From contig NC_087079.1 in NCBI RefSeq assembly GCF_026151205.1, forward strand, positions 4,359,230-4,423,229: a DNA stretch of 64,000 nt, read 5' to 3'. Below, in pieces: positions 45,090-55,383 of the stretch. A model generated the notes under the pieces. The model did not search any database and was not told the origin of the DNA. It saw only the letters and a program-made list of their open reading frames with translations. This DNA is from Bolinopsis microptera. Lineage: Eukaryota; Ctenophora; Tentaculata; Lobata; Bolinopsidae. Every line of letters starts with the position of its first letter. Position 1 is the first letter of the stretch. Both the position numbers and the translations under genes were made by a program.

Positions 45090-47843
45090 ATGAACTCCCT
45101 CAGTCGCAAGGACGAGCAAGTCCTGATAGTGCCCTTCATCGAAAAGAATGTCGACATGCAGACCTCAGCCGAATTACCGATTCAGATCATGCAGCACAGC
45201 AACCCAGCTGCACCAGCCTCAATCGAGGATATTGCTACAACGAAAGTAGAAATCTCACTAGCGAAGGTTGAATCCCTGGGGATAGAGGAGGACTACCTTG
45301 CTACGAAGGAAGTCACCACTGCCGAGCCTAGCACCACCAAGCTCAAGTCACCGCTATCTGAATCGCCAGATATGAAGCCGTTGGATGTGCAACTCGACCA
45401 ACCGGTGATTCCGCTACACGAGATAGACAATACTGCTGCCGAATCACTGCCCCTAAGAATATCAAGCTGCAGTCAGAAAAGCGAAGATACGCAGAAACAG
45501 ACAACTAAAGCAACCCCGGACGACACCAGCCACAATGAGTCCTTCGCCGATGAAGAAGTGGACCACACTGATCCCAGTCTCGACAAGGGCTCCTCAATCA
45601 CTCTGAAATACATCACCCTTGATCTCCTGAAGAGAGCAGCCAATTCTAACAAGAAGTCTTCACTGTCCACTTTGATGACATCTCTCGGACTCAAGGGTAG
45701 CAACAATGTCTCTCTCAACAAAAAGAAACTCTGTGACCTACTCGAAACTTGTGAGTCTACAGGAAGCAAGAACACGGTGAAATTACTCACTCATCTCATC
45801 AATAAACTCGAAGAAACAGTGATCAGAATGGAACTCCTTGCCAATTATCTTCCCTTGAGCCTTTCAGCCCAAGAAAGAAAAAAGGCTCTGATCTCGTTTT
45901 GTAGTAATCAGTGTAGTGGCAACAGTAACGCGATTAAACTAGTTTTCGAAAATCCAGGTGAGGATGATCAGAGTAATTCAACCCGCAACATCTTACAGTT
46001 GCACAACACACCGTCTCTCCGTGACCAACCGAGCCCACACGATTCGGGCGACTACGTAACCCCTGATGGACCTCTGTCTGGTAACACTGATACCAAATTT
46101 CAATTTGGTACTCCCAAGGATCAATCTTGCACTAGAAGTGCGAAGAAGAAAAAAAAGGGAAAGTCGCACAGAAAGAAAAAGGAAAAAAAGGGTAGCAACA
46201 ACACCTCCCCTCGCGTCCCCCTTGGTCCTCATCAGAATTCTTTAGTCGCACCTGATACCGGGAGCCTATTATCCGCTAACGGGCCAACCACTGAAATTAA
46301 CGACGACATGGAAACTGCGGGCGATATGCCCCTCAAGGGTCACCTAATAAGTACCGAATGCAGTCAATGCTCTGAGTTAAAGGCGGCGGTGACAGTGCTA
46401 CAAGACAGTATTATTACGCTTAAAGAAGAGATACTGCAACAAAAGGCAATCTCTGACCTGATCATCTCGTCACCTACTGCCTCAGACAAAAAGCTGGAAG
46501 TCTTAGTCGCGAAAAAGCTCAGTCCGATTGAAGACAAAGTGAACCAACTAAGAGCTGACCTCAACCTACTTAGAGAGGCAGTAGATGAACAGAATAATAC
46601 TCTGAACCTAGTGGCCAACACGAGGACTCAGTCCTCTCCAGACTTAAGAGCTGAGCTTGCTAACTGCTTCAACAAGTTGGAAGCAACGAATATCGCTAAT
46701 AGAAGGCAGTTCGAAACACTTGAGCTAGGCCAAGACAATCTGAAGAAAGCAGTCAAGAGTGTGGCAAACACTGCTAAGAACCAGTCACAAGCCACAGCTG
46801 AAGAGCTAAAGGGTGAGCTCAATCTAGCCTTTCAGTCATTTGAAACTGTAAGTTCCTCAAATAGGACCCGAATCGAGGCACTTGAAGTAAACCATGAGAG
46901 TCTGACGCAGGCCCTCACCAGTTCACCACAGCCTCCGGCGAACCACAAGCCCGCCCGGCGTGACACGCCGGCCTCTGTCGATGATACGAACAAGGAAAGC
47001 GAACAGGGTATCCTGTGGTCCAAGATCGTTGAGAATGGAGGCTCCGAGACGTTCACTACATCGAACAAGAAGAACAGCAAAAACCACAAAGAGAATGTAC
47101 CTGTACCAGCAACCAGACAGGACAACCGCAGTGAGTCAAAACATTCAGAGACCACCGCATCCGAGGCACAACCTAATCAACCGAGTCGTGAAGCCAAGGA
47201 GAGTAGAAACAAATCTTCCAGGCGAATAAGGGAAAGTTACAGACAGCACACTGTTCTTCTGATCCACGATAGTAACTTTGATCACTTCAACCCTAAACTG
47301 TTCAATAGTCAATTCAATGTACACTGCCTCAAGTTTGACAGCTATGAGGATACGACTAAAAAAACAAAGCTATTGAACAGCACCATCAAACGACTCAAGC
47401 CCGAATGCATATATGTTCACACGGGGATAAATGACCTTCTCAAAAAGAAATCTGGTCTCGTGAGTATCGTTGAGGAGTTCTCCGAGCACCTGATGAACAC
47501 AACCAAAGCCCAAATATGCTTCTCAGGACTGATTCCATCGAGCAACGATAAAGCCCTCAATGAGAGAATCAGCATCGTCAACAAAGATGTTGAAGACTAT
47601 GTGAGCTGGCTCCACAAACACAAGCCGGTTGCAAAAGATAGGATCTTTACCTTCCAAAATGACAGCATCGGTGACCAAAACTTTTACACAAGTAACGAAG
47701 GGTTCAAGCTGAGAGAACGAGGTAAAAAAATGCTGTGGGTGCGCCTCCGTGAAGGAATGAGGAAAACAATGCGCTTACCTCGAGTAAGCTACCAACCAAA
47801 GGACAGATCCAGACGCAGCACGAACAGGTTTAGAGATGAATAG
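45090..47843 (+). CDS. LINE-A ORF1, coiled coil plus divergent SGNH-like C-terminal domain
   Basis: About 917 codons from the first ATG (MNSLSRKDEQ); the open frame extends upstream to 44838. The N-terminal half is acidic/serine-rich. A strongly basic patch (KKKKKGKSHRKKKEKKG) lies near 46145-46190 and a heptad-rich coiled coil at about 46370-46920. The C-terminal ~190 residues resemble the SGNH esterase domain of CR1-type ORF1 proteins: VLLIHDSNFDHF for block I and YVHTGINDLL for the GxND block. Where a catalytic D-x-x-H is expected the sequence reads YTSNEGFKLRERG, so esterase activity is doubtful. Presumed RNA chaperone / RNP component. The stop codon lies within ATGAATAG shared with the ORF2 start. 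Confidence 0.8.
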   Translation: MNSLSRKDEQVLIVPFIEKNVDMQTSAELPIQIMQHSNPAAPASIEDIATTKVEISLAKVESLGIEEDYLATKEVTTAEPSTTKLKSPLSESPDMKPLDVQLDQPVIPLHEIDNTAAESLPLRISSCSQKSEDTQKQTTKATPDDTSHNESFADEEVDHTDPSLDKGSSITLKYITLDLLKRAANSNKKSSLSTLMTSLGLKGSNNVSLNKKKLCDLLETCESTGSKNTVKLLTHLINKLEETVIRMELLANYLPLSLSAQERKKALISFCSNQCSGNSNAIKLVFENPGEDDQSNSTRNILQLHNTPSLRDQPSPHDSGDYVTPDGPLSGNTDTKFQFGTPKDQSCTRSAKKKKKGKSHRKKKEKKGSNNTSPRVPLGPHQNSLVAPDTGSLLSANGPTTEINDDMETAGDMPLKGHLISTECSQCSELKAAVTVLQDSIITLKEEILQQKAISDLIISSPTASDKKLEVLVAKKLSPIEDKVNQLRADLNLLREAVDEQNNTLNLVANTRTQSSPDLRAELANCFNKLEATNIANRRQFETLELGQDNLKKAVKSVANTAKNQSQATAEELKGELNLAFQSFETVSSSNRTRIEALEVNHESLTQALTSSPQPPANHKPARRDTPASVDDTNKESEQGILWSKIVENGGSETFTTSNKKNSKNHKENVPVPATRQDNRSESKHSETTASEAQPNQPSREAKESRNKSSRRIRESYRQHTVLLIHDSNFDHFNPKLFNSQFNVHCLKFDSYEDTTKKTKLLNSTIKRLKPECIYVHTGINDLLKKKSGLVSIVEEFSEHLMNTTKAQICFSGLIPSSNDKALNERISIVNKDVEDYVSWLHKHKPVAKDRIFTFQNDSIGDQNFYTSNEGFKLRERGKKMLWVRLREGMRKTMRLPRVSYQPKDRSRRSTNRFRDE

Positions 47844-50800
47844 CCCCCCTAAGATGAGACACTCACTCAAACTCATGAGCTGGAACATCAACCACCAGCG
47901 TGACAAATTTGAGGGTGTCAAATTCGAAATTGACGAGGTCCAGAAGCTCATAGCTGGCCACGATATCGTCTGCCTACAAGAAACTAAAGGACAGGTTTCT
48001 ATGCGGGAATTCAAATGCTTCAACGCCAACAGATCGGATAGCAACTCAGGTGGCGTGTGCACAGCGATCCGGAAGCACTTGGCTGCAGGAGTAGTCAGAG
48101 TTCATTTTTCCAAATGCGACGACATACTCATCATAAAGCTTAAAGCCAAATACTTCAACCTTGACAAAGATCTGAATCTTATCAATGTGTACGACTCGCC
48201 AGCTCATGGCTCATACAAGAAACGAATGCGTTCCAAAATGGAACAATATACAACCACTTGTGAGCACTTAGAAGAGTGTCTATCAAATATCCCCGACTCC
48301 GAAGATGCTGCCATACTTGGTGACATGAACGCGCGGACCGGCACATTGAACGACTTCCTTATACCATGCGAGTCTAGGGACCTTCAAGTTGAACTCGATC
48401 CTCCCCAGCATTCTATATCTCCTACTGAGGTAGCCTCTAGAAACAACCAAGATCGGATTCTCAACTCCAACGGCAAACCCTTCATTGAGCTACTCCAGAC
48501 AACTGGAATGATAATCCTAAACGGAAGGACAATTGGGGACATATTTGGCAGTCCAACTTGCATTCAAAGAAATGGAGTAAGTACGGTCGACTACATTTGC
48601 GTGTCCCACAGCCTCCTTCATCGGGCAAGGTTCTTCAAAGTTGGTGACCTCACCCCTTATTCTGACCACAGACCAATATCCACCACTTTAACCACTAACA
48701 TAAGGAACATTGTGATGGCTGGCGACATCTCGAACGAAATGGAGCTCAAATTCGCATCGATCCCGAAGCCATTCAAGTGGACCAAAGATGCCTGCTCTGG
48801 ACTTGGTACCACAGAAAAATTCAAGTCAGCCCAGAACACCGCTCAATTCAAAGAAAAAGTTGATTCTCTTCTTCAAACTGATATTTCCTCCCCTGACGAC
48901 ATTCGCAGTTTCAATGAAATTGTGATTGCCACCTTTACTAACCTGGCAAGTCAAGTTACCACCCAGAAAAGTGGAAAGCCCAGTACTAACAAAAACAAAT
49001 GGTTTGATTGGAGTTGTAGGCATGCTAAACGATTAGTCTGTAGAGACGAAAGAGCCAAGAATAACACCCACATCGATCCTATGCTCGTGGAATCCAACCG
49101 AGCAAGATTTTACCTCCGTAAGAAAGAATACAGGGCACAAACACGAGCTAGAAAGGGAGCTTACCTTTACAAACTTAACGAGAAAATCAACCTCAGCAAC
49201 AACATCAACTGGGCTGCTTTAAAAGACCTCTCGTCCGCTTGCAAGGACCCCGATACATTCGACATATATGACCTGATCGCATTTCACAAGTTCTTCAACG
49301 ACCTATACAATCAGAAGTGCAAGGACCCCTCGCACGGTGGACTACAAACGAACACTTCGACCAACGAAGCTGGTGAACAGGGAACCGAGTACCACCTCGA
49401 GCCATCAGTCGAACTTGAAAAACTTAACACAGAGTTTACTATCCAAGAACTGGAGAAAGTCACCAATAAGCTCCAGAATAACAAAAGCGTTTCATGTGAT
49501 CTTATCTCCAACGAGATGCTCAAGAGCTCCAAACTCGGTCTCCAAAAAGTCCTTCTGAAACTATTCAATGGTTGCCTAACGCAAGGAATCTACCCCTGGA
49601 ACTGCTCAATAACTACCCCCCTACACAAAAAGGGGGACAAGCAGAACCCCGATAACTATAGAGCAATCACAGTCGGAAGTTGCCTTGGAAAACTCTTTGC
49701 ATCCCTCCTCCTTGATAGGCTGATCGAATTCCGTAAAGTCGTCTGTCCCGACTTCCCTCACCAACTCGGATTCAGAGCTGGTGCCCAGTGCTCTGACCAT
49801 ATCCTGACCCTTACAACGATCATCGAGAAGTATACAAAGAAGATGAAGAAGAAAATATTCGCTTGCTTCGTGGACTATCGTAAGGCGTTCGACACAGTCT
49901 GCAGGGAGGCTCTCATGTACAAACTCAGTAGACTTGGTATCGGAGGAAGCTTCTTCTCTTGCCTCCAGAACATGTACAGCAACTCAGTTACCCGTATCAA
50001 ACTGAGCAAGAAGCTGTCGGACACCATCGATGTCACCATTGGTACCGAACAGGGACATCCAATGTCGCCGGAGCTCTTCAAGGTATACATTTATGACCTC
50101 TCCATTAGACTAGCAGCTCTTGAGGACTTGTCAATTCCAGAACTGAACGGCTTCCCGGTCAGCCATCTTCTGTGGGCAGACGACCTGATACTTTTGGCAC
50201 TCGACGCCAAAAGCCTGCAGAAACAACTTGATTGCCTGCACGAATTTGCAAGTGAATGGGAACTGTCAATTAACATCGACAAAACCAAAATCATGGTATT
50301 CAACTCGAGCTCTCGTTTGCTGAAGTGCTCCTACGGGTTCAAACTAGGGAACCTGGACATCTCATCGGCCAAATCTTACTGCTATCTAGGCATTCAATTC
50401 AGTCTCAACGGTTCATTTAAAGGTGCCATGAACGAACTGAGGAAAAAAGCACTAAGAGCATTTTTCTCGATCAGACGCATGGTCGACACTCGAGCATTAA
50501 CAACAAAAACCATGCTCAAGCTTATAGACAGCCTCGTTAAACCAGTCGCTACGTACGCCTGTCAAATATGGCTACCGTGTACAAAAATGGCAAAGGAGAT
50601 GGCTTGCGCTGATGGTTCAAGACAGAACCTTGCTAGAGCTGCAACAAAGGACGCACTTGAGACAACACACCTGAAAATGCTGAAATGGGTGCTCGGCTTA
50701 CACAAGAAAGCTAACAACAACTTCTGTTACGGAGATACGGGCAGGTTACCATGGGCCCTGTCGGTACTACCACAATGCCTGAGATACTTCGACAGATTGT

Positions 50801-51510
50801 CTCAGACATCACCCGACGTGAGCAGCGTCAACTTTCTTGTACATCAGACATTCCAAGAGCAGAAGAATCTAAACCTCTCTTGGTATAAGACCTGGAACTC
50901 GATCGCTCAGTCTGAATCCAAAGCGGCCAAATTCGCTCGATCCGACCAACACAGAGCAGAAGGAACGACCTCAACTGCACATGGAAATTTGGTTGATCAC
51001 TTTGTAAAAGATTGGAGAACAGATTTAGCATCCCAAAAGAAAATGCAATTTTACTGCACTATCAAACAGGTATTCGGAGAGGAGCAGTATCTCAATCTAA
51101 AGAATAGTCAATGTCGCATGCACATAGCAAAAATCCGCTCCAGTAGCCATGACCTTCTTATTGAGAGAGGGAGATACACAAAAGAAACTGGAACGTGGAC
51201 GAGAGCCTGCAGATTCTGCTGCAACAAGGATAACGTTCAAGGCTTAGAATATCTCCCCTTTTTCGAAGGAACAATCATTGAAAATGAAGAACACTGCCTC
51301 ACTGAATGTCCAATGTACCACTCAGCGAGACTCTCACTGTCGGAAAACCTTAAGAGTCTTTTGCTGCTCAAGGAATACGGAGCTATCATGAATTCTGCCC
51401 ATGTGCAAGAACTGGGCAAATTCCTTTGCAACTGTCACCGCATCAGGAACCCGAAAAAGACGCCAATACTGCCTGTCACCCCATCAGGACTACCAACTCA
51501 ACAGACATAA
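47836..51510 (+). CDS. LINE-A ORF2: AP endonuclease and reverse transcriptase
   Basis: 1224 residues with no interruptions. An APE-type endonuclease occupies about 1-290 (LMSWNINHQRD, VCLQETKG, AILGDMNARTG, YSDHRPIST). RT follows at about 560-850 (CFVDYRKAFDTV, GTEQGHPMSPELF, LLWADDLILLALD, the last being a WADD box). A thumb/C-terminal region comes next (KPVATYACQIWLP) and a zinc-type tail (CRFCCNKD ... EEHCLTECPMYHS near 1124-1160). It nicks target DNA and copies its RNA by target-primed reverse transcription. The start ATG overlaps the ORF1 stop by 8 bases. All catalytic positions recognisable by eye are present, so it may be active. Confidence 0.93.
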   Translation: MNSPPKMRHSLKLMSWNINHQRDKFEGVKFEIDEVQKLIAGHDIVCLQETKGQVSMREFKCFNANRSDSNSGGVCTAIRKHLAAGVVRVHFSKCDDILIIKLKAKYFNLDKDLNLINVYDSPAHGSYKKRMRSKMEQYTTTCEHLEECLSNIPDSEDAAILGDMNARTGTLNDFLIPCESRDLQVELDPPQHSISPTEVASRNNQDRILNSNGKPFIELLQTTGMIILNGRTIGDIFGSPTCIQRNGVSTVDYICVSHSLLHRARFFKVGDLTPYSDHRPISTTLTTNIRNIVMAGDISNEMELKFASIPKPFKWTKDACSGLGTTEKFKSAQNTAQFKEKVDSLLQTDISSPDDIRSFNEIVIATFTNLASQVTTQKSGKPSTNKNKWFDWSCRHAKRLVCRDERAKNNTHIDPMLVESNRARFYLRKKEYRAQTRARKGAYLYKLNEKINLSNNINWAALKDLSSACKDPDTFDIYDLIAFHKFFNDLYNQKCKDPSHGGLQTNTSTNEAGEQGTEYHLEPSVELEKLNTEFTIQELEKVTNKLQNNKSVSCDLISNEMLKSSKLGLQKVLLKLFNGCLTQGIYPWNCSITTPLHKKGDKQNPDNYRAITVGSCLGKLFASLLLDRLIEFRKVVCPDFPHQLGFRAGAQCSDHILTLTTIIEKYTKKMKKKIFACFVDYRKAFDTVCREALMYKLSRLGIGGSFFSCLQNMYSNSVTRIKLSKKLSDTIDVTIGTEQGHPMSPELFKVYIYDLSIRLAALEDLSIPELNGFPVSHLLWADDLILLALDAKSLQKQLDCLHEFASEWELSINIDKTKIMVFNSSSRLLKCSYGFKLGNLDISSAKSYCYLGIQFSLNGSFKGAMNELRKKALRAFFSIRRMVDTRALTTKTMLKLIDSLVKPVATYACQIWLPCTKMAKEMACADGSRQNLARAATKDALETTHLKMLKWVLGLHKKANNNFCYGDTGRLPWALSVLPQCLRYFDRLSQTSPDVSSVNFLVHQTFQEQKNLNLSWYKTWNSIAQSESKAAKFARSDQHRAEGTTSTAHGNLVDHFVKDWRTDLASQKKMQFYCTIKQVFGEEQYLNLKNSQCRMHIAKIRSSSHDLLIERGRYTKETGTWTRACRFCCNKDNVQGLEYLPFFEGTIIENEEHCLTECPMYHSARLSLSENLKSLLLLKEYGAIMNSAHVQELGKFLCNCHRIRNPKKTPILPVTPSGLPTQQT

Positions 51511-52178
51511 TACAGATCAACCATCATTATGCAGATTTCACGATCTGTTGTACGAGCATGGAACACTAGTGATTACTGTTTCCAGTACGTTGTGACTGTG
51601 AGTGGGAGGACTGTTTGAGTATGAATGTGTCTTTTGTGGACTTGAATACTAATATCGCAGTTTAGTGACCATTGAAGTTGCCTTTTACTACTTCCTCTTA
51701 TGTTAAATTATTATTTCAGCAATTATTTCTATTTCGGTTGTTTGTACGGGAGTTAAATTTTAAGTAATTTTGTTTTAAATTTTCATGATTCTTGAATCTC
51801 GAATTTTACTTACTCTAGATATGTTACTCATTCATGTATAGTCGAGACGATGGTGTTAGTGCCATCTCCGACAACTTTACGTTTAATTCCGTTTAATTCC
51901 GTTTAATTCCGTTTAATTCCTAATCACGTGATCAGCTAAGCCAATCACCTGATCACACGGTATGATTTAACTTGTTATGCTTTTAATATTTCGGTCATTT
52001 CAGAAGCTAGAAATATCATTTTTGCAAGGCAGGTGTAATTCGAATGACTAAACACAACTTCAAAATATGGAATAAATGCGAGACTAAACCTTCATTCGGG
52101 AAAAAATGGACATAGATATTTTTTGATTTGATAAACTCCTTGTCCATTTTTAATGGACTAGCCCGGCGCGCGCTACTT

Positions 52179-52480
52179 CGAAGCACTTGCCTCGGGCAAG
52201 TGCAGGGTCAGGGTCAGGGTCAGGGTCAGGGTCAGGGTCAGGGTCAGGGTCAGGGTCAGGGTCAGGGTCAGGGTCAGGGTCAGGGTCAGGGTCAGGGTCA
52301 GGGTCAGGGTCAGGGTCAGGGTCAGGGTCAGGGTCAGGGTCAGGGTCAGGGTCAGGGTCAGGGTCAGGGTCAGGGTCAGGGTCAGGGTCAGGGTCAGGGT
52401 CAGGGTCAGGGCCACCCACTTAAAGAAGCACCTAGCAACTAGATGCGGTGCTTCTCTTAAAATGCCCTTTTTGTTGAGGT
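52179..52480. repeat. (GGGTCA)~34 satellite bracketed by hairpins
   Basis: Pure GGGTCA hexamers at about 52205-52411. Immediately left is the perfect hairpin GCACTTGCC-TCG-GGCAAGTGC; shortly to the right GAAGCACC and GGTGCTTC form another stem. It differs from the other GGGTCA loci in lacking CAATTGAC arms. Confidence 0.93.
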
Positions 52481-52547
52481 TTACTAAGTTCGTAAGATCA
52501 ACTTGCATCCCTCTCTCCGGACGAATTAAAGGATATCAAGATCGTAG

Positions 52548-53359
52548 GATCTATCGTCTCTACAAGTAAGTATCGACAACTCTCCTATAGAACGCAAAAC
52601 GGAGGCCAGGTTTTTAGGAGTTATCGTCGGCGACAAACTAAAATGGGCCAGCCACATCCAAGCCGTCAAAACAAAAATGTCACGGTTTATAGGTATTATG
52701 TTCAAAATAAAACGCAAATTACCAATCAAAGCACGCTTACAGATCTTCCAAAGTTTTGTACAATCTCACTTAAATTTCTGTTCACTAGTTTGGGGAGCTT
52801 TGCTGCAAAATCCCATATTGAATCACTGTTCACTAAACAAAAGCAGGGAATACGAGCAGTTATGCCGGGCTACGTGAATTACTATTACAAGGACGGTAAG
52901 CTTCCGGATCATACTAAAACTACGTTTAAAGAGTACGAAATATTATCTGTACACGGGGTCATCATAAAAAATGCTCTGACTCTGATGCACAAGATAACTT
53001 ATATGCCTGGCCTTCTGCCGTCGTCGATAAAAGACTTATTTCCTCCCGATATACCAAAGTATGGCACGTCTTATGACGACAATATCGACTGGCTAACAAC
53101 GTACTCTCAACCAGATCTACGCGCTAGTGTTCTGTATAAAGGTCCTATATTAGCTATTACCGAGCACAACATTAGTCGCATAACTTGCCCATCTAGCATT
53201 TTCTCAATAAGCATATATAAGAAATCAGCGAAGCGTGTAATGATAGAACTACAAAGCTCAGGAAACGATGAAGAATGGCCACCTTTTCTGTTACATAATT
53301 TACCCGGGCTACGTAAATCGACAAGATCAGGCACACAACAAATCAACTACCGAGAATAA
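52548..53359 (+). pseudogene. Frameshifted LINE ORF2 C-terminal fragment
   Basis: Frame 1 (to 52877) reads ARFLGVIVGDKLKWASHIQA and IFQSFVQSHLNFCSLVWG, the post-RT thumb of CR1/Jockey-type LINEs. A frameshift near 52830-52870 moves to a second frame continuing to 53359 (KQGIRAVMPGY, RSGTQQINYRE), the usual C-terminus. RT and endonuclease are absent. It abuts the GGGTCA satellite. Confidence 0.8.
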
Positions 53360-54266
53360 ACTAAGGAATAAATAAAACCAGACGGTTAGCACACTAGTCA
53401 CTATCAACCATATGCCACTTTTTTCACTGCCCATTCACTGTCATATTGATAGCATCATATAGATAGCGCTAGCAGGTGCTGATAAGACATGGGCTCAGTT
53501 ATTCTTTTTTGTTTTAACCTCAATCAAGAGCACTATACTGATACAGAGTACTATACCATCGACTCTGCACTGCCCACTAATCAGTAATCTGACACAAGTA
53601 GCTTATAAAACAGTGCGTGTGATCATCTGTCGTATCAAATCAAATTATTTGTCACTATGTTAATAAATCATGATATACAAGTTTTAATTTTTAAAGTTTC
53701 TGTTTTTGTTTTTAATGAATAGACGTAATCAACATTTTCAATTTTCATATTCACGCATATTAAATAAAATTATATTGTTATGTATTATATTATTTTGTAA
53801 ACATTGGCCGGGTACCAAAAACCGGTCCCCAAACAACAACAAACAGGGAGAGTTAACAATGGTTGACTCAGCAGAGCAGGAATTGGCTGTGTTGTAGCCA
53901 GGGTCAACACGGGGTGATCAAACGCGAGTGAGTTCGTGTCAACAACAATCGGGCTCAGGTAGAGCAAGAATGAACTATAGTGGATTTGGGCCTGATATAA
54001 GGACGGTCAGCAAGGGCTGAAAGTGTTATGTAAGTGTAGTTTAAGGGTAAGACTCCGTCAGAGACGGTCAACGAGGGTTGACCGTGATAAGTAAGGGCAG
54101 AGTAAAAACATGCGTTTTATAGTATATTGAGGGCGATAAAAGTCAGAGTAATTAGGAAGTTTATTTTGTAGTAATTGGATTGTTAGTCATTTTGGTTCTT
54201 ACACTTTTTTACCATAGTTATTCATCTCGTTTTCATTGTCGAATACCTTGATTAATTACTGATAAA
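53360..54266. other. Non-coding spacer
   Basis: No gene recognised. Two GA(C)GGTCA-(A/G)C-(A/G)AGGG(C/T)TGA-like segments near 54002 and 54062 repeat each other. Short frames here show no family motif. Confidence 0.35.
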
Positions 54267-54490
54267 CTACGAACCTGTAAACTTGTGACCACTGCTCACA
54301 CAGTTTTCACCGGGGCACGACGTGGCCTGGTCTCCCGCGCAACACAAACTGTCTCTCTGAATCACACTGCCGTCACATTGGGTACCCTGAGCCTCGTTGA
54401 ACTTCTCCATGTTGGATTTACAACAGTACTGTCCGTTGTAGTAGACGTTGGGATAATCAGTAGGACAATAATTTACAACTTCCTCTTCCT
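54267..54490 (-). CDS. Terminal exon of a cysteine-rich extracellular protein
   Basis: After a good acceptor (TTATATTTCAG) the exon reads VNYCPTDYPNVYYNGQYCC, then CDGSVIQRDSLCC, then SCPGENCVSSGHKF, ending GS-stop (TAG at 54267-54269). The spacing (YCP-x-YPN-x3-NG-x-YCC, CDG, CC, CPG-x-NC) is a small secreted Cys module of the kind seen in marine invertebrate surface or lectin-associated proteins. No upstream exon could be recognised before LINE-B begins, so the gene is partial, or interrupted by that insertion. Confidence 0.6.
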
Positions 54491-54586
54491 CTGAAATATA
54501 AGCCTTATTATTATAATATTAATAATATAAATATTGTATAATAAAAAAATTAGGAAATCAAAATATTCTATTATATATACTACTGG

Positions 54587-54770
54587 ACAATTGACCCCCG
54601 ACAATTGACCCCCGACAATTGACCCCCGACAATTGACCCCCGACAATTAACCCCCCGACAATTAACCCCTATTATGTAACTGGCGTCAATTGTCTCGAAA
54701 TCTAGGGTTTAGTACGACAATTGACCCCCCGACAAATGACTCCCCGACAATTGACCCCCCGACAATTAAA
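54587..54770. repeat. CAATTGAC-box element, partial
   Basis: Runs of GACAATTGACCCCC units on both sides of a linker (CGAAATCTAGGGTTTAGTAC) that is nearly identical to the linker in the 7-kb element. There is no GGGTCA core and no inverted right arm. Confidence 0.85.
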
Positions 54771-54989
54771 ATAAATAAATAAAATAAATAAAGTCAATTT
54801 TTACAGCACAGCAATATATATCTAAATATCAGATCCTCTGTAATCATAATGTATAAAAAAAGGAGCTTTTCTCTGTGCTGAAGGATGAATCAAGGCAGAT
54901 CATGGTTCTGTTAGCAGGCCACCCTAGTTATGGACAATACATATATATAAAATAATTAAATTATAATTTTAAAATTGTGTCAAGATTGA

Positions 54990-55125
54990 ACTAAAACATA
55001 ACTCAGGGTAAAATAGACGTATTCCCTTCGTCAAATTAACTATTTACAATACTAAACTTAAACGAACTCCGGGTAAAATAAACGTAATCCCTTTGTCAAA
55101 CTTGCTATTTACAATAAGTTAATAA
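54990..55125. repeat. ~65-bp tandem duplication downstream of LINE-B ORF2
   Basis: Two imperfect copies share GGGTAAAATA(G/A)ACGTA, TCCCTT(C/T)GTCAAA and CTATTTACAATA. It probably lies in or just beyond the 3' UTR of LINE-B. Confidence 0.7.
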
Positions 55126-55383
55126 ATTAATACGGTTGAAAATTATTTCATATTCAATAACAATGTAGCATCAATATAATTGATACAAATGAGGAGCATA
55201 CAGTGAGAATTGCACATAACAGGAGGACTGGAGGTATGGAGCAATAATGATTGACAGTGCACCTTTCCACTGATGTTCCTAATTTCCTGTAATAGCTTAA
55301 TAGGCATGGAAATACTTTGATTGCAGGGGATAGATTGGATTCACTTATGTACTGAGATAACTTAACCGAAATAACATAACTGC

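Larger units (their letters stand above)
44838..51920 (+). mobile_element. LINE-A: nearly complete APE-type non-LTR retrotransposon
   Basis: Two long intact ORFs are followed by a 3' tail of TTTAATTCCG repeats at about 51880-51920. ORF1's frame is open back to a TAG at 44835 without an ATG in that stretch, so either the 5' end is truncated or initiation is at an internal ATG. It starts roughly 260 bp from the 5' end of the opposite-strand WSC/galectin gene. Intact frames suggest a young copy. Confidence 0.9.

Noticed and set aside
52128-52508. Overlapping frames of ~78-111 codons across the 52-kb satellite
   Set aside because: Same artefact of the hexamer repeat.
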